In this document: positions 23,322-32,109 of the stretch, piece by piece
Numbering within the stretch: the first letter of the stretch is position 1
How the letters are laid out: each line of letters begins with the position of its first letter
NCBI GenBank assembly: GCA_036507955.1
Contig: DATCIH010000050.1
Coordinates: 1-35,190, forward strand
Length of the DNA: 35,190 nucleotides
Origin: DATCIH01 sp036507955
GTDB lineage: Bacteria > Bacillota > Clostridia > Clostridiales > Clostridiaceae
Reading direction: 5' to 3'
The notes under the pieces: model-generated
The model's input: only the letters and a program-made list of their open reading frames with translations
Databases searched by the model: none
Told to the model about the DNA's origin: nothing
Translations under genes and position numbers: made by a program

Positions 23322-24212
23322 TTATTTTTCTAATAAATTTATAATAAATTCAGTTTTTTCTTGGCTGTTTAAATTGTTAATTAAACTTTTTCCTATGGCT
23401 TTATCTGTTTTGTATTGATTAATAAGCTCTGGGAATTTGCACTCCTTAACTTTTATGGAAGCAACGATAATATTTTCTTCGTTTTTAGGAGCTATTTTTA
23501 AAATTTCCTCCTTAACCGCTGTATTCATAACCTTAATAGTGTTTTTAACTAGCCATTTTTCTACAGTCCTATCAGAGGGTATAGAAAGCTTTTCTTTGCA
23601 TTTCTCGTCTACAAGTTCGTTAAACAAGTCTCCCGTATGACTATCTACCTTAACAAATATAACTTCCATACCTTTTAACATTAATTCCTTCATCTTATTA
23701 AAATACATTACTGATGATTCTTCTCTTCTCTCCCAAAAACCTGTGGCATGGTGACTTACCCCTTCATAGTCATGAAATATAACTACTCTGTTGTCTCCAA
23801 TGCTTATGGCATACTCCACTGCTTTTAAGGCTCCTTCCAGTTCTCCTGCAATTTGCCTAATACTCATTTTTGTATTATCTTTAGACGCAGCACTTTCAAT
23901 ATACTCTATCACATTATCTCTAACTGCCACTAGACCATAAGAATACTTTTCAGTTTGAGAATTATAGCTTCCATCCACGTATATATGTAAGCAATCCTCA
24001 GGATAATTGTTATCTTCCTTTTTAAGAAGTTTACTCCAATCCTTTAAAAATTCCTTAGCAGCATTAACATCTTCAAAGCTCTTATATTTAGCTCCTTTAA
24101 CACCTTTTGTATACTTTAAGCATTCTCCCCAGGTATAAACTATCTCATTTTCAACCTTCTCATTTTTTTCAAAGTTAAAACCTTCCCTAATAGCATAAAC
24201 CTTCTTACCCAT
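23322..24212 (-). CDS. Type 1 ribonuclease H with viroplasmin-like N-terminal domain
   Basis: The enzyme degrades RNA in RNA-DNA hybrids. The 296-residue protein has an N-terminal viroplasmin/RNase H1 hybrid-binding domain (about 3-56, KVYAIREGFNF ... YTWGECLKYTKGVKGAKYKSF). A catalytic domain follows with the four acidic residues D80 (IYVDGSY), E124 (AGELEGA), D148 (FHDYEG) and D202 (NELVDE). An additional tail of about 85 residues after the catalytic domain has no match I recognise. It starts four bases after the stop of the DUF1232 gene, with GGAGG inside that gene's end, so both are in one operon. It is not the usual rnhB-type (HII) enzyme. Confidence 0.9.
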   Translation of the reverse strand: MGKKVYAIREGFNFEKNEKVENEIVYTWGECLKYTKGVKGAKYKSFEDVNAAKEFLKDWSKLLKKEDNNYPEDCLHIYVDGSYNSQTEKYSYGLVAVRDNVIEYIESAASKDNTKMSIRQIAGELEGALKAVEYAISIGDNRVVIFHDYEGVSHHATGFWERREESSVMYFNKMKELMLKGMEVIFVKVDSHTGDLFNELVDEKCKEKLSIPSDRTVEKWLVKNTIKVMNTAVKEEILKIAPKNEENIIVASIKVKECKFPELINQYKTDKAIGKSLINNLNSQEKTEFIINLLEK

Positions 24213-24216
24213 TTAA

Positions 24217-25206
24217 TTATCTTTCCTCCACTTTCTTTTCTTTTATATGATCAGTAACCTTAGCAGTTATACGGCCCGCAGCCTTAGCTGTTATAAAGCT
24301 TACTACTTTGTTAACATTACTACCACCTACAAGCTTAGATATATATTTAGTTGCTTGCTTAACAGAATATATTATATTCTCTTTTCCCTGCCAATTATCA
24401 AGTATAATTTCCTCAGGGATATCATTAATCAGGGTATTCAATCCAAGAAATGCAACTGCTAACTCATCAATTTCACCTATAATTGGAATGAAATCTGCTA
24501 TAAGTGCAATTGGAGAAACAAAGTATGCTAGAATTCCTCCTATAATCAGTTTGTTTTTAAATTTTACTCTCTTATCCCTAAATAATCTAAATAGTAAAGC
24601 GATTATATCCGGAAGTAATAATAAATATTCAACTAATGGTTTAAGCTTATCAGGAAGCTTGCCTTCAACCTCACCCCTAAGCTTTGAATAGGTATCCTTT
24701 GCTTTAATTTCATATTTAAATTTAATTTTTTCTTCTTCTTTAAAGTCAAAGGTTTCTTTGTCTTGTGAATATATAAGATCCTCTAAGGTTACCTCTACAT
24801 GCTTCTCTTTAAGGGTTACCCCTACCAATGTAAAGTAAGTATAAGGTATAAACTTTGATATTGAATTAATATCAACCTCTAAAAAATCGCCTTCCATTGT
24901 TATTCCATATTTTGCAAACTTCTTCAATATAGCTTTAATAGCTATATTTTGTATGACTTTACCAATCCCTATTTTTCTGATCTTAACATGAAAAAATTGA
25001 ACACTTACCTTATTTTCATGAACATTCCCAATTCCTATTTCTGCTGTAAAAGGTATTTCAAAGTTAAATTTGTATCTACCTTGAACCTTAATCAATGAGT
25101 TTATCTCCAGCTTATCTATATACAGACCTTCCACTTCTACATATTCCTTTATTATATTTAACAATTCCACTTCTGAGATACTAGCTTTTATATTAGATAT
25201 CTTCAT
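24217..25206 (-). CDS. DUF1232 (YkvA-like) protein with long N-terminal region
   Basis: The 329-residue protein has a DUF1232 domain at about 213-262 (FKNKLIIGGILAYFVSPIALIADFIPIIGEIDELAVAF), a short membrane-associated module of unknown function. The first 180 residues form a soluble beta-rich region (lipid-binding-like in pattern: alternating hydrophobics, no motif I can name). The tail is basic. AGAGGTG precedes the ATG. It is the first gene of an operon with the RNase H gene, transcribed away from the FtsH-like gene. Confidence 0.75.
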   Translation of the reverse strand: MKISNIKASISEVELLNIIKEYVEVEGLYIDKLEINSLIKVQGRYKFNFEIPFTAEIGIGNVHENKVSVQFFHVKIRKIGIGKVIQNIAIKAILKKFAKYGITMEGDFLEVDINSISKFIPYTYFTLVGVTLKEKHVEVTLEDLIYSQDKETFDFKEEEKIKFKYEIKAKDTYSKLRGEVEGKLPDKLKPLVEYLLLLPDIIALLFRLFRDKRVKFKNKLIIGGILAYFVSPIALIADFIPIIGEIDELAVAFLGLNTLINDIPEEIILDNWQGKENIIYSVKQATKYISKLVGGSNVNKVVSFITAKAAGRITAKVTDHIKEKKVEER

Positions 25207-25319
25207 ATGTTCACACCTCTATTTTATAGATATACATTAATTATACCTCAATATATAAATTTTTAAAATCATTATTAAAGAATTGGAAACACTTACTATA
25301 GTAAATTTTATGATTTTCG

Positions 25320-25349
25320 TTGGACATAACTTATAGGTCAATATAGAAT
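25320..25349 (+). promoter_or_regulatory. Probable promoter of the FtsH-like gene
   Basis: TTGGAC (25320-25325) is followed after 16 bases by TATAGA (25342-25347), or after 18 by TAGAAT. It lies about 35 bases before the start codon. The ribosome binding site is AAGGAGAG. The remaining 25207-25319 is AT-rich with no gene and must also hold the promoter for the leftward DUF1232 gene. Confidence 0.5.
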
Positions 25350-25382
25350 AAAGCTAACAACTTAAATAAGGAGAGAGTACTT

Positions 25383-27128
25383 ATGAAAATAAATAAAAAC
25401 AAATATCTATTAATTCCGATCATTATTGCATTACTCGCTACTGCAGTTTTGATTAGTCAAAATATTTATATAAAGGATAATAATTTTACGCTTTATACGG
25501 AATTTTTAAAGGATGTATCAAATAACAAAGTAAAAGAAGTTTTTGTGGCTTCCTCACCGGACATAAATGTAAGGCTAAAGAATGGAAGTATATATAAAAC
25601 AGATAATCCTAGAAGTTCAAGCTTTAAAGAAATGCTGCTCAGTAAAGGTATTAAAGTTACAGAAAATAACTATGTGCCCGTTACTAAGAGTATATCTATT
25701 ATGTTTATTTTCGCTTCTTTATTAGCCTTTATAGTATTAATTCTAAAGGATACTAGAATTTTATCTAAGAATTTTCTAGCCCCTGATAACCTTCAAGGGG
25801 AGATTTGTGAAGAAAGTAAATTAACCTTTGATAGTGTTGCCGGGAATGAAGAAGCCAAGGAAAGTGTACAAGATATTGTAGATTTTCTGAAAAACCCTGA
25901 AAAATATGCCGCTTACGGAGCCAGATTACCAAAGGGTATAATTTTATACGGAGAGCCCGGAACAGGTAAAACTCTTCTTGCAAAAGCTGTTGCAGGTGAA
26001 GCAAATGTACCATTTTTCGCTATGTCTGGTTCAGATTTTGTACAAATGTATGTAGGGGTGGGTGCAAGTCGAGTAAGACAGCTCTTTAAAAAGGCAAAGG
26101 CCTGTGGACGTGCGGTAATCTTTATTGATGAAATTGATGCTATAGGTAAAAAACGTGACTCATCAAAAAGCGGAGGTTCTGAGGAAAGAGATCAGACTTT
26201 GAATGCCCTGCTTACAGAAATGTCTGGTTTTAATGATAAGGAAGGCATCGTGGTTATGGCTGCTACAAATAGATTGGACATGCTAGATAGTGCACTCTTA
26301 AGACCTGGAAGATTTGACAGGCATATTGAGGTTACACTTCCAGATGTACTAGCTAGAGAGAAAATACTAAATTTGCATCTTAGAAATAAGCCTACAGGAG
26401 ATATATCCATAAAGGATTGGGCAGCTAAGACAATTTATTTTTCTGGAGCTAAACTTGAAAGCTTAGTTAATGAAGCGGCAATAATAGCTTGCAAGGAAAA
26501 TAGTAAGTGTATTTATGATAAGCACATGGATTCTGCCTATTCTATAGCATTAGCAGGTTATGAAAAAAAGAATCGAGGATATATCAGTACTGAAGATAAG
26601 AAAATAACCGCTTATCATGAAATTGGACATACTGTAGTTTCTTTGAAGCTATTACCTTTAGAAAAGGTATCAAAGGTGACTATAATCCCTAGTACAAAGG
26701 GTGCTGGTGGATATACCATCAGTATACCAGAGGAAAAGCAATATCAAAGTAAGAGCTATTTAGAAAAAAGAATTATGGTTCTATTAGGTGGTAGAGCAGC
26801 TGAAGAAATGATTTTTGGAAAAGATAAAATAACTACAGGAGCTTATAGTGATATTAAAAAAAGCACAGAATTAGCTTCCAATATGATGGTTGAATATGGA
26901 ATGGGTAGTAGTCTTGGACTACTTAACCTTCAAGAGCTTTCTAAAGTAACTACAGTGAATAGTGAAAATATCATAAAGGAATGTAAGGAGTTACTTGATA
27001 GGCTATATGAGGAAACATTAAGTTTATTAATTACTAATCGGGAGCTAGTGGAAAGTATAACCGCGGATTTATTGGAAAAGGAAACCTTGTACTATGAAGA
27101 TTTAAAAAGCAAGCTTATTGCTTTTTAG
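25383..27128 (+). CDS. FtsH-like membrane AAA+ zinc metalloprotease (divergent paralogue)
   Basis: The 581-residue protein has two transmembrane segments (about 8-25 and 104-122) around a short outer domain. The AAA+ module has Walker A GEPGTGKT (190-197), pore loop YVGVGA (223-228), Walker B VIFIDE (246-251) and arginine region LRPGRFDR (306-313). The M41 peptidase has zinc motif HEIGH (412-416) and third ligand D490 (TTGAYSDI). All catalytic residues are present. Differences from housekeeping FtsH are GEPGTGKT for GPPGTGKT, HEIGH for HEAGH, and no long C-terminal tail. It stands alone rather than beside hpt/tilS, so it is likely a second FtsH-type protease for membrane-protein turnover. Confidence 0.9.
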   Translation: MKINKNKYLLIPIIIALLATAVLISQNIYIKDNNFTLYTEFLKDVSNNKVKEVFVASSPDINVRLKNGSIYKTDNPRSSSFKEMLLSKGIKVTENNYVPVTKSISIMFIFASLLAFIVLILKDTRILSKNFLAPDNLQGEICEESKLTFDSVAGNEEAKESVQDIVDFLKNPEKYAAYGARLPKGIILYGEPGTGKTLLAKAVAGEANVPFFAMSGSDFVQMYVGVGASRVRQLFKKAKACGRAVIFIDEIDAIGKKRDSSKSGGSEERDQTLNALLTEMSGFNDKEGIVVMAATNRLDMLDSALLRPGRFDRHIEVTLPDVLAREKILNLHLRNKPTGDISIKDWAAKTIYFSGAKLESLVNEAAIIACKENSKCIYDKHMDSAYSIALAGYEKKNRGYISTEDKKITAYHEIGHTVVSLKLLPLEKVSKVTIIPSTKGAGGYTISIPEEKQYQSKSYLEKRIMVLLGGRAAEEMIFGKDKITTGAYSDIKKSTELASNMMVEYGMGSSLGLLNLQELSKVTTVNSENIIKECKELLDRLYEETLSLLITNRELVESITADLLEKETLYYEDLKSKLIAF

Positions 27129-27141
27129 GTCATTAACAAGA

Positions 27142-27173
27142 AACAGACAAGCTAATTGCTTGCCTGTTTTTTG
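27142..27173. terminator. Terminator between the FtsH-like and rhomboid genes
   Basis: AACAGACAAGC (27142-27152) and GCTTGCCTGTT (27158-27168) form an 11-bp stem with one mismatch, followed by TTTTT on the plus strand. The rhomboid stop codon (27152-27154) and the last codons lie inside the structure. Confidence 0.8.
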
Positions 27174-28114
27174 TTTAAGAAAATGAAACTTATTATTATC
27201 CCACCTATTAAACCACCAATATGTGCATATATATCTATGTAACTCATTAAGGTAATACCTATTGCCAAATTAATTGCTATAATCATAGAAATATTATTTA
27301 AAAACTTCCTGCCAAGTTGACTTCTATATTTGAAGGCATAAATGAGTACAGCACCCATAAGACCAAAAATTGCGCCTGAAGCACCAATTGAAACTGAAGG
27401 CGAAAATACGAAACTAAAAAGTGAAGATAATATCCCCGAAAGCATATATAAAATAATATAAGCCTTTCTTCCATAAACCTTCTCTATTAACGGGCCTATA
27501 GCATATAAGGCATACATATTTAATACTATATGCATCAAGCCACCATGAAGAAACATACAGGTAATCAATCTATATACTTCCCCTGAAGCTATTAGATAAT
27601 CTACCTTTGCACCTAAAGAAATAAGAACATTGGTACTTATAGACATAACGCTTTGTGACAAAATGGCTGAAATAATAAACATAAATACATTTATTGATAT
27701 TAAAATATATGTTATAAAATAATACTTTTTGCTTTCATTTTTACTTAAAGCAACTCTTCTTTGATAATCTAAGGAACCTTCTAACTCGTTTATAAAATCT
27801 CTATCTAGCCCATCGCTGAAGCTAATAACTGTATTTTTCTCCACATCTATAACAATAAAGGGACCCATTATATTTAGTATATCATTATAATTTTCCTCAG
27901 AGCTGTAAGCTATAACCTTTATATTATCATCATTACTGTGGCTACTTTCCCTTGGAGCTTGATTATAAAACACTGCTTTTATAATCTTTCCATCTGAAAC
28001 TTCTTTTTCTATTCCCCAAAGGTCCACCTCATGTTTTGTTTGGAAAATAGAATATCCGAAATATTTACACATGTTTTCTAGTAGAATCTTAAAGTTCTGT
28101 TCCGATTTTTTCAT
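27152..28114 (-). CDS. Rhomboid-family intramembrane serine protease
   Basis: The 320-residue protein has a soluble N-terminal region of about 130 residues, then six or more membrane helices. Catalytic features are HGGLMHIVLNM (190-200), GASGAIFG (244-251, nucleophile S246) and AHIGG with H298. The Ser-His dyad is therefore complete. Rhomboids cleave transmembrane substrates within the membrane. Substrates here are unknown. The N-terminal extension (with KVIAYSSEENYNDILNIMGPFIVIDVEKNTVISF) resembles that of some clostridial rhomboids and has no known fold to me. It lies 27 bases downstream of the HD-GYP gene, probably in one transcript. Confidence 0.92.
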   Translation of the reverse strand: MKKSEQNFKILLENMCKYFGYSIFQTKHEVDLWGIEKEVSDGKIIKAVFYNQAPRESSHSNDDNIKVIAYSSEENYNDILNIMGPFIVIDVEKNTVISFSDGLDRDFINELEGSLDYQRRVALSKNESKKYYFITYILISINVFMFIISAILSQSVMSISTNVLISLGAKVDYLIASGEVYRLITCMFLHGGLMHIVLNMYALYAIGPLIEKVYGRKAYIILYMLSGILSSLFSFVFSPSVSIGASGAIFGLMGAVLIYAFKYRSQLGRKFLNNISMIIAINLAIGITLMSYIDIYAHIGGLIGGIIISFIFLNKKQASN

Positions 28115-28141
28115 AATTGTACCTCAAATTCAAAAAAATAA

Positions 28142-29203
28142 TCAAACCACCATGTCTTTAATATTTAACTCAAACCTGTTTAACAAGTCTATCTCATAAA
28201 AGGGCACTGGCCTTCTAGTTATATTATCATACAAAACTCTTATAACTGGCTTGTCAGGGAAATTTGAATTTTGCTTTATCACATACCCCTCTATCTCGTT
28301 TGATAGCTTGACACAGCTTCCTAAAGGATAAACCGCAAAGGTTTTTCTGAAGTTTTCCACTACTCTACCATCAAAGAAGCTTCCGCTACCTTGGATTATT
28401 ATTTTGTAGGCCTCTCCTGGACTTATCTTAGCTCTATAGCTTCTGTCACTAGAGACCGCATCAAAAACATCACATATACCTATAAGCTTAGCATGCTTTG
28501 ATATCTGTTCACCCTTTAGCCCATAGGGATACCCCCTTCCGTCATATCTTTCATGATGCTGACCTACGGCCTCAATGACATTCTTTGATACATAGTTACC
28601 TTTTGAAAGCACCTCAACTCCATAAATCGCATGTTTTTGCATTTCAGTATATTCATCATTCGTCAAAGGTCCAGCTTTACAGACTATGTTTCTGGGAACC
28701 TTAGTCTTTCCTATATCATGAAGCATGGATGCAAGTCCAAGTTCCACCAACTCTTCCTTATCTATACCGCTCGCAATACCTAAAAATGAGGACATTATAC
28801 AGGTATCTATGGAATGAAAATATGTAAGATTGTCAAAGTCTTGTATATCATATAAGCTTTTACTTACATCTCCCATACCTATGATGCAATCGATAAGATC
28901 CTCTACAACGGATGCTACCTCTCTTATATTTGTATCTCCACTCCCATAAACATTTTTCATTATATTCGACATATTTTTCATGCTTAACTGCTTTAGTTCT
29001 GAAAATTTCTTTTTTTCTATTTTTACATCTTCTAACCGCTCATCTTCAATATAAATACAAAAGATGCCTAATTCTTTTAGTTTTTTTATGTAAATACAAT
29101 CTAATCTCAAACCTGCACTGAGAAGTATTTTACCATCATTAGATAAGACATTCTTGCCTAGAATATCATTTGCCTTAACCTTATCAATAAATTCAAGCCT
29201 CAT
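28142..29203 (-). CDS. HD-GYP domain protein, probable cyclic-di-GMP phosphodiesterase
   Basis: The 353-residue protein has an HD-GYP domain at about 125-285: LHDIGK (161-166, H162/D163), the HHERYDGRGYP block (216-226, with GYP 224-226) and CDVFDAVSSDRSYR (about 243-256). These are the metal-binding and signature residues of phosphodiesterases that hydrolyse cyclic-di-GMP to GMP. The N-terminal 120 residues contain no response-regulator receiver or PAS signature. The start resembles the short N-terminal domain seen in many clostridial HD-GYP proteins. The C-terminal 60 residues are a small beta domain. It is co-directional with the rhomboid gene. Confidence 0.92.
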   Translation of the reverse strand: MRLEFIDKVKANDILGKNVLSNDGKILLSAGLRLDCIYIKKLKELGIFCIYIEDERLEDVKIEKKKFSELKQLSMKNMSNIMKNVYGSGDTNIREVASVVEDLIDCIIGMGDVSKSLYDIQDFDNLTYFHSIDTCIMSSFLGIASGIDKEELVELGLASMLHDIGKTKVPRNIVCKAGPLTNDEYTEMQKHAIYGVEVLSKGNYVSKNVIEAVGQHHERYDGRGYPYGLKGEQISKHAKLIGICDVFDAVSSDRSYRAKISPGEAYKIIIQGSGSFFDGRVVENFRKTFAVYPLGSCVKLSNEIEGYVIKQNSNFPDKPVIRVLYDNITRRPVPFYEIDLLNRFELNIKDMVV

Positions 29204-29307
29204 TTTTTCACCTCATAATATATCAGATAACTTTTGTGTAAGAACCATTATTATTATCGTAGAAAACACAATAAAATTTAGCATTTTTAATCAATTATTC
29301 AAATAAA

Positions 29308-31095
29308 TTAAAGCATATTTAATAATTGATTAAATCTTTCTATGGTATCTAATAATGGTTTAGGGCTTGACATATCAACTCCTGCTTCATAAAGGAGCTT
29401 TATAGGATAATCTTTCCCTCCACTATTTAAAAAATTCTTGTATTTAGCTACAGACTCTGCCCCACCTTTTAATATCATTGTAGCAAAAGAATTAGCTGCT
29501 GCGTAACCTGTAGTATACTGATATACATAAAAATCATTATAAAAATGAGGGATTCTAGCCCATTCCATATCTATTTCCTTATCAACTATCATATCCGTTC
29601 CAAAATACTTCTCATTTAGCTTATGCCAAATATCAGATAATTCCTTACTGGTTAAAGCTAATCCCCGTTCAAGGTTTTCATGGGTTACCTTTTCAAACTC
29701 TGCAAACATTGCCTGCCTGAATACTGTAGTTCTTATTTGCTCAAGCTCTGTGTTTATTAAATAGTCTCTTTTCATTTTATCCTTTTCATTTTCTATAAGA
29801 TATCTTATTAAAAGAGCTTCATTAGTGGTAGATGCTACCTCAGCACAAAACAAAGTATAGCTTGAATATATATAAGGTTGATGCCTTTTAGATAAGTAGG
29901 AGTGAATTGAATGACCCATTTCATGAGCTAAGGTGGAAACATCATTTAATTCATTATTATAATTTAATAATACATAAGGCATAGTATCATAAGATCCCCA
30001 AGAATAGGCACCCTTTCTTTTTCCTTTATTACTATATACATCAATCCAGCCTTCTTTAATACCTTCTTCAAATATCTCTAAATAATCTAATCCAAGAGGA
30101 ACTAACGCTTTTTTAATTATCTCCACTCCAGAATTAAATTCAATATTTTCCTTAGGTGTATCTACTACTGGTACGTATAAATCATACATATGCATTTCTT
30201 CAAGGCCTAAGTGCCTCTTTTTTATAGCAACATATTTATGAAGTGAGGATAAATTATCATTTATTGTTTTTATTACATTATCATATACCTTCAGTGAAAT
30301 TTCATTTGGCTTTAAAGAGGCCTCAAGTGAAGATTTATACTTTCTGGTTTTAGAATTAAATATAAAATTCTTTATAGATGAAGTTAGCGACATTGAAAAA
30401 GTATTTTTATATTTATCGTAAGTATTAAATATTGTTTTAAATGCCTCTTCTCTAACTCTTCTATCCTTTGACCTAATAAATTGTGAGTAATTAGCTTCAG
30501 TAAGCTCAACATTATTTCCTTCCTCATCTATTATTGAAGGAAAAGTCATATCCGCATTTGATAGCATACTAAAAATATTTGCTGGTGCCTCTAAGCAATC
30601 TGATACCCCAGCCATTATTTCTTCCTGGTCCTTTGTTAAAAAGTGAGGTTTAAGTTTAATTATATCCTTAAGGAAGAACTCATAAAGCTTCAGTTCTGGC
30701 TCTTTTATTATAGCTACCTGAAGAAAATCTTCCTTTAAAGTTAAAATTTCTGGGACAAAAAATGCCTCATAGCTCTTTAGCTCTGCATAATAAACATCAA
30801 TCACAGACTTTAATCCTTGAAATTCTGAATTTGCTGTGTCCTCATCCCCTCTTAAATGGGCATACATAAGAAGTAATTCAGCTCTCCTGTTAATAGCCTC
30901 ACTTAACCTTAAATAAGCTAATAGTTCCTTAGGATCTGCTAGCTTTCCTGAATACTCTTTTAAAGAATCTGCATCTTTCTTTAGTTTAATAAAATCCTCC
31001 TGAAAGGAAGCTATACTAGCATATATCTTTTCTACTTTCCATTTATACTCTGCTCCTATTTCTTCTCTAAGCTTGGCTTTAATAACCTCTTCCAT
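29308..31095 (-). CDS. pepF: Oligoendopeptidase F
   Basis: PepF is a cytoplasmic M3-family zinc peptidase cutting oligopeptides of roughly 7-17 residues. The 595-residue protein has the zinc motif LAHEMGHSIHSYL (389-401, H391/E392/H395), the third ligand in CAEVASTTNE (E419) and GAYSWGSYDTMPYVLLNY (362-379) upstream. Length is normal. The gene follows the DUF6762-like gene after 21 bases and is probably in the same transcript. A role in peptide recycling or in processing of signalling peptides is possible. Confidence 0.95.
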   Translation of the reverse strand: MEEVIKAKLREEIGAEYKWKVEKIYASIASFQEDFIKLKKDADSLKEYSGKLADPKELLAYLRLSEAINRRAELLLMYAHLRGDEDTANSEFQGLKSVIDVYYAELKSYEAFFVPEILTLKEDFLQVAIIKEPELKLYEFFLKDIIKLKPHFLTKDQEEIMAGVSDCLEAPANIFSMLSNADMTFPSIIDEEGNNVELTEANYSQFIRSKDRRVREEAFKTIFNTYDKYKNTFSMSLTSSIKNFIFNSKTRKYKSSLEASLKPNEISLKVYDNVIKTINDNLSSLHKYVAIKKRHLGLEEMHMYDLYVPVVDTPKENIEFNSGVEIIKKALVPLGLDYLEIFEEGIKEGWIDVYSNKGKRKGAYSWGSYDTMPYVLLNYNNELNDVSTLAHEMGHSIHSYLSKRHQPYIYSSYTLFCAEVASTTNEALLIRYLIENEKDKMKRDYLINTELEQIRTTVFRQAMFAEFEKVTHENLERGLALTSKELSDIWHKLNEKYFGTDMIVDKEIDMEWARIPHFYNDFYVYQYTTGYAAANSFATMILKGGAESVAKYKNFLNSGGKDYPIKLLYEAGVDMSSPKPLLDTIERFNQLLNML

Positions 31096-31116
31096 TTCTG
31101 CACTTCCTTAAAATAT

Positions 31117-31515
31117 TTATTTATATTCCTCTTCCTTATCATTTATATCTTCAAAAACCTTCTCCATTTGTTCTTTGATTAAGGTACATAATCTCTGAAG
31201 CCTATTTTCCATTTCCTCATGCTTTTCTAAATATGAAAATTTAACTATAAAGGTTGGATTGTATTCATCCTCATTAGTTTCAAGGGAAAATCCTTCTTGG
31301 AGAATAGGGGTTTCATCAAATAAATCAAATATAGCAGAGAACTCCCACTCTTCCACATCCCTATTGGTATCAAAAAAGACATTTACTAAGCTTCCATCAT
31401 AATACATCTTAGTTATGTATTCTGCGCCATCAACTACCTCATAGCTACCAAGCTCATTTAAGAAGGAATTTGTTATGCTATCTCTTTCCATAAGAACTAA
31501 GGATGAAAAATCCAT
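31117..31515 (-). CDS. DUF6762-like protein, uncharacterised
   Basis: The 132-residue acidic, soluble protein begins MDFSSLVLMERDSITNSFLNELGSYEV. It has a central block YYDGSLVNVFFDTNRDVEEWEFSAIFDLFD. I recognise this as a conserved clostridial family (DUF6762, from memory) of unknown function. The ATG at 31515 is preceded by TAGGAGG seven bases upstream. An ATG nine codons further upstream lacks a site. It is first in the transcript with pepF and has a clear promoter. The C-terminal third is a Glu/Lys-rich helix. Confidence 0.75.
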   Translation of the reverse strand: MDFSSLVLMERDSITNSFLNELGSYEVVDGAEYITKMYYDGSLVNVFFDTNRDVEEWEFSAIFDLFDETPILQEGFSLETNEDEYNPTFIVKFSYLEKHEEMENRLQRLCTLIKEQMEKVFEDINDKEEEYK

Positions 31516-31579
31516 TTTTCTACCTCCTAATTTATTAAGCACTTAAAATTAATTATATCCTTTCTATATTCCTCTATAC

Positions 31580-31608
31580 ATTATATACAAAGAAGGTCTT
31601 AATTTCAA
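31580..31608 (-). promoter_or_regulatory. Sigma-A promoter of the DUF6762-like/pepF transcript
   Basis: On the minus strand TTGAAA (31603-31608), 17 bases, then TATAAT (31580-31585). This is a near-consensus promoter about 65 bases upstream of the start codon. An inverted repeat (TAAGCACT 31536-31543 with AGTGCTTA 31615-31622) flanks it. Confidence 0.7.
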
Positions 31609-31632
31609 ATTAATAGTGCTTACTTACATAAT

Positions 31633-31663
31633 AAAAAAAGCCGACTATTTCATATAGCTCGAC
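31633..31663 (-). terminator. Terminator of the metal-homeostasis operon
   Basis: On the minus strand GTCGAGCTAT and ATAGTCGGC form a stem with one bulged G and a short loop (31640-31663). It is followed by seven T residues (plus A-run 31633-31639) and lies just after the stop of the Fur-family gene. Confidence 0.85.
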
Positions 31664-31668
31664 TCATT

Positions 31669-32088
31669 TTACAAAAATCCTGCTTTTTTGCATTGTTCAC
31701 ATATACCCTTAATATTTAATTCATGTTCAATTGGGGTGAAGCCTGTCTTATTTCTTATAAGTTCATCAATTTGATTCATAGGGCAATCTATTTCAAGCTC
31801 TCTATGACATTTGCTGCACTCCACGGTGTGCTTATGTCCTAGCTTTTTTATAATAAAGCTATTCATCCCCCCACCTAAATCAAATTTATCTACTAGAGAT
31901 TTTTCCTCCAATAGCTCTAAGGTTCTATATACTGTAGACAAATCTATAAAAAGTTTTTTATCTACAGAACTTTCATAAATGTAATCAGCAGTAATAGCAC
32001 TATCACTATTTAATAGTAATCCCATAATATATATCCTTGCTTTTGTAGCTTTAATATTGTTTTGCTTTAAATATAATTGACCTTCCAT
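31669..32088 (-). CDS. Fur-family metal-dependent transcriptional regulator
   Basis: The 139-residue protein has an N-terminal winged helix with the recognition helix DLSTVYRTLELL (49-60). The dimerisation domain has HKHTVECSKC (C91/C94) and ICEQC (C130/C133), the structural zinc site. Fur, Zur, PerR and Mur members cannot be told apart from sequence alone. It lies 21 bases downstream of the CNNM-type gene and 3' of a MntP-like gene, so regulation of manganese or magnesium/other metal efflux is a plausible but unproven role. The start ATG follows an AAGGTGA site. Confidence 0.92.
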   Translation of the reverse strand: MEGQLYLKQNNIKATKARIYIMGLLLNSDSAITADYIYESSVDKKLFIDLSTVYRTLELLEEKSLVDKFDLGGGMNSFIIKKLGHKHTVECSKCHRELEIDCPMNQIDELIRNKTGFTPIEHELNIKGICEQCKKAGFL

Positions 32089-32109
32089 TAAATCACCTTA
32101 TTACAATTT

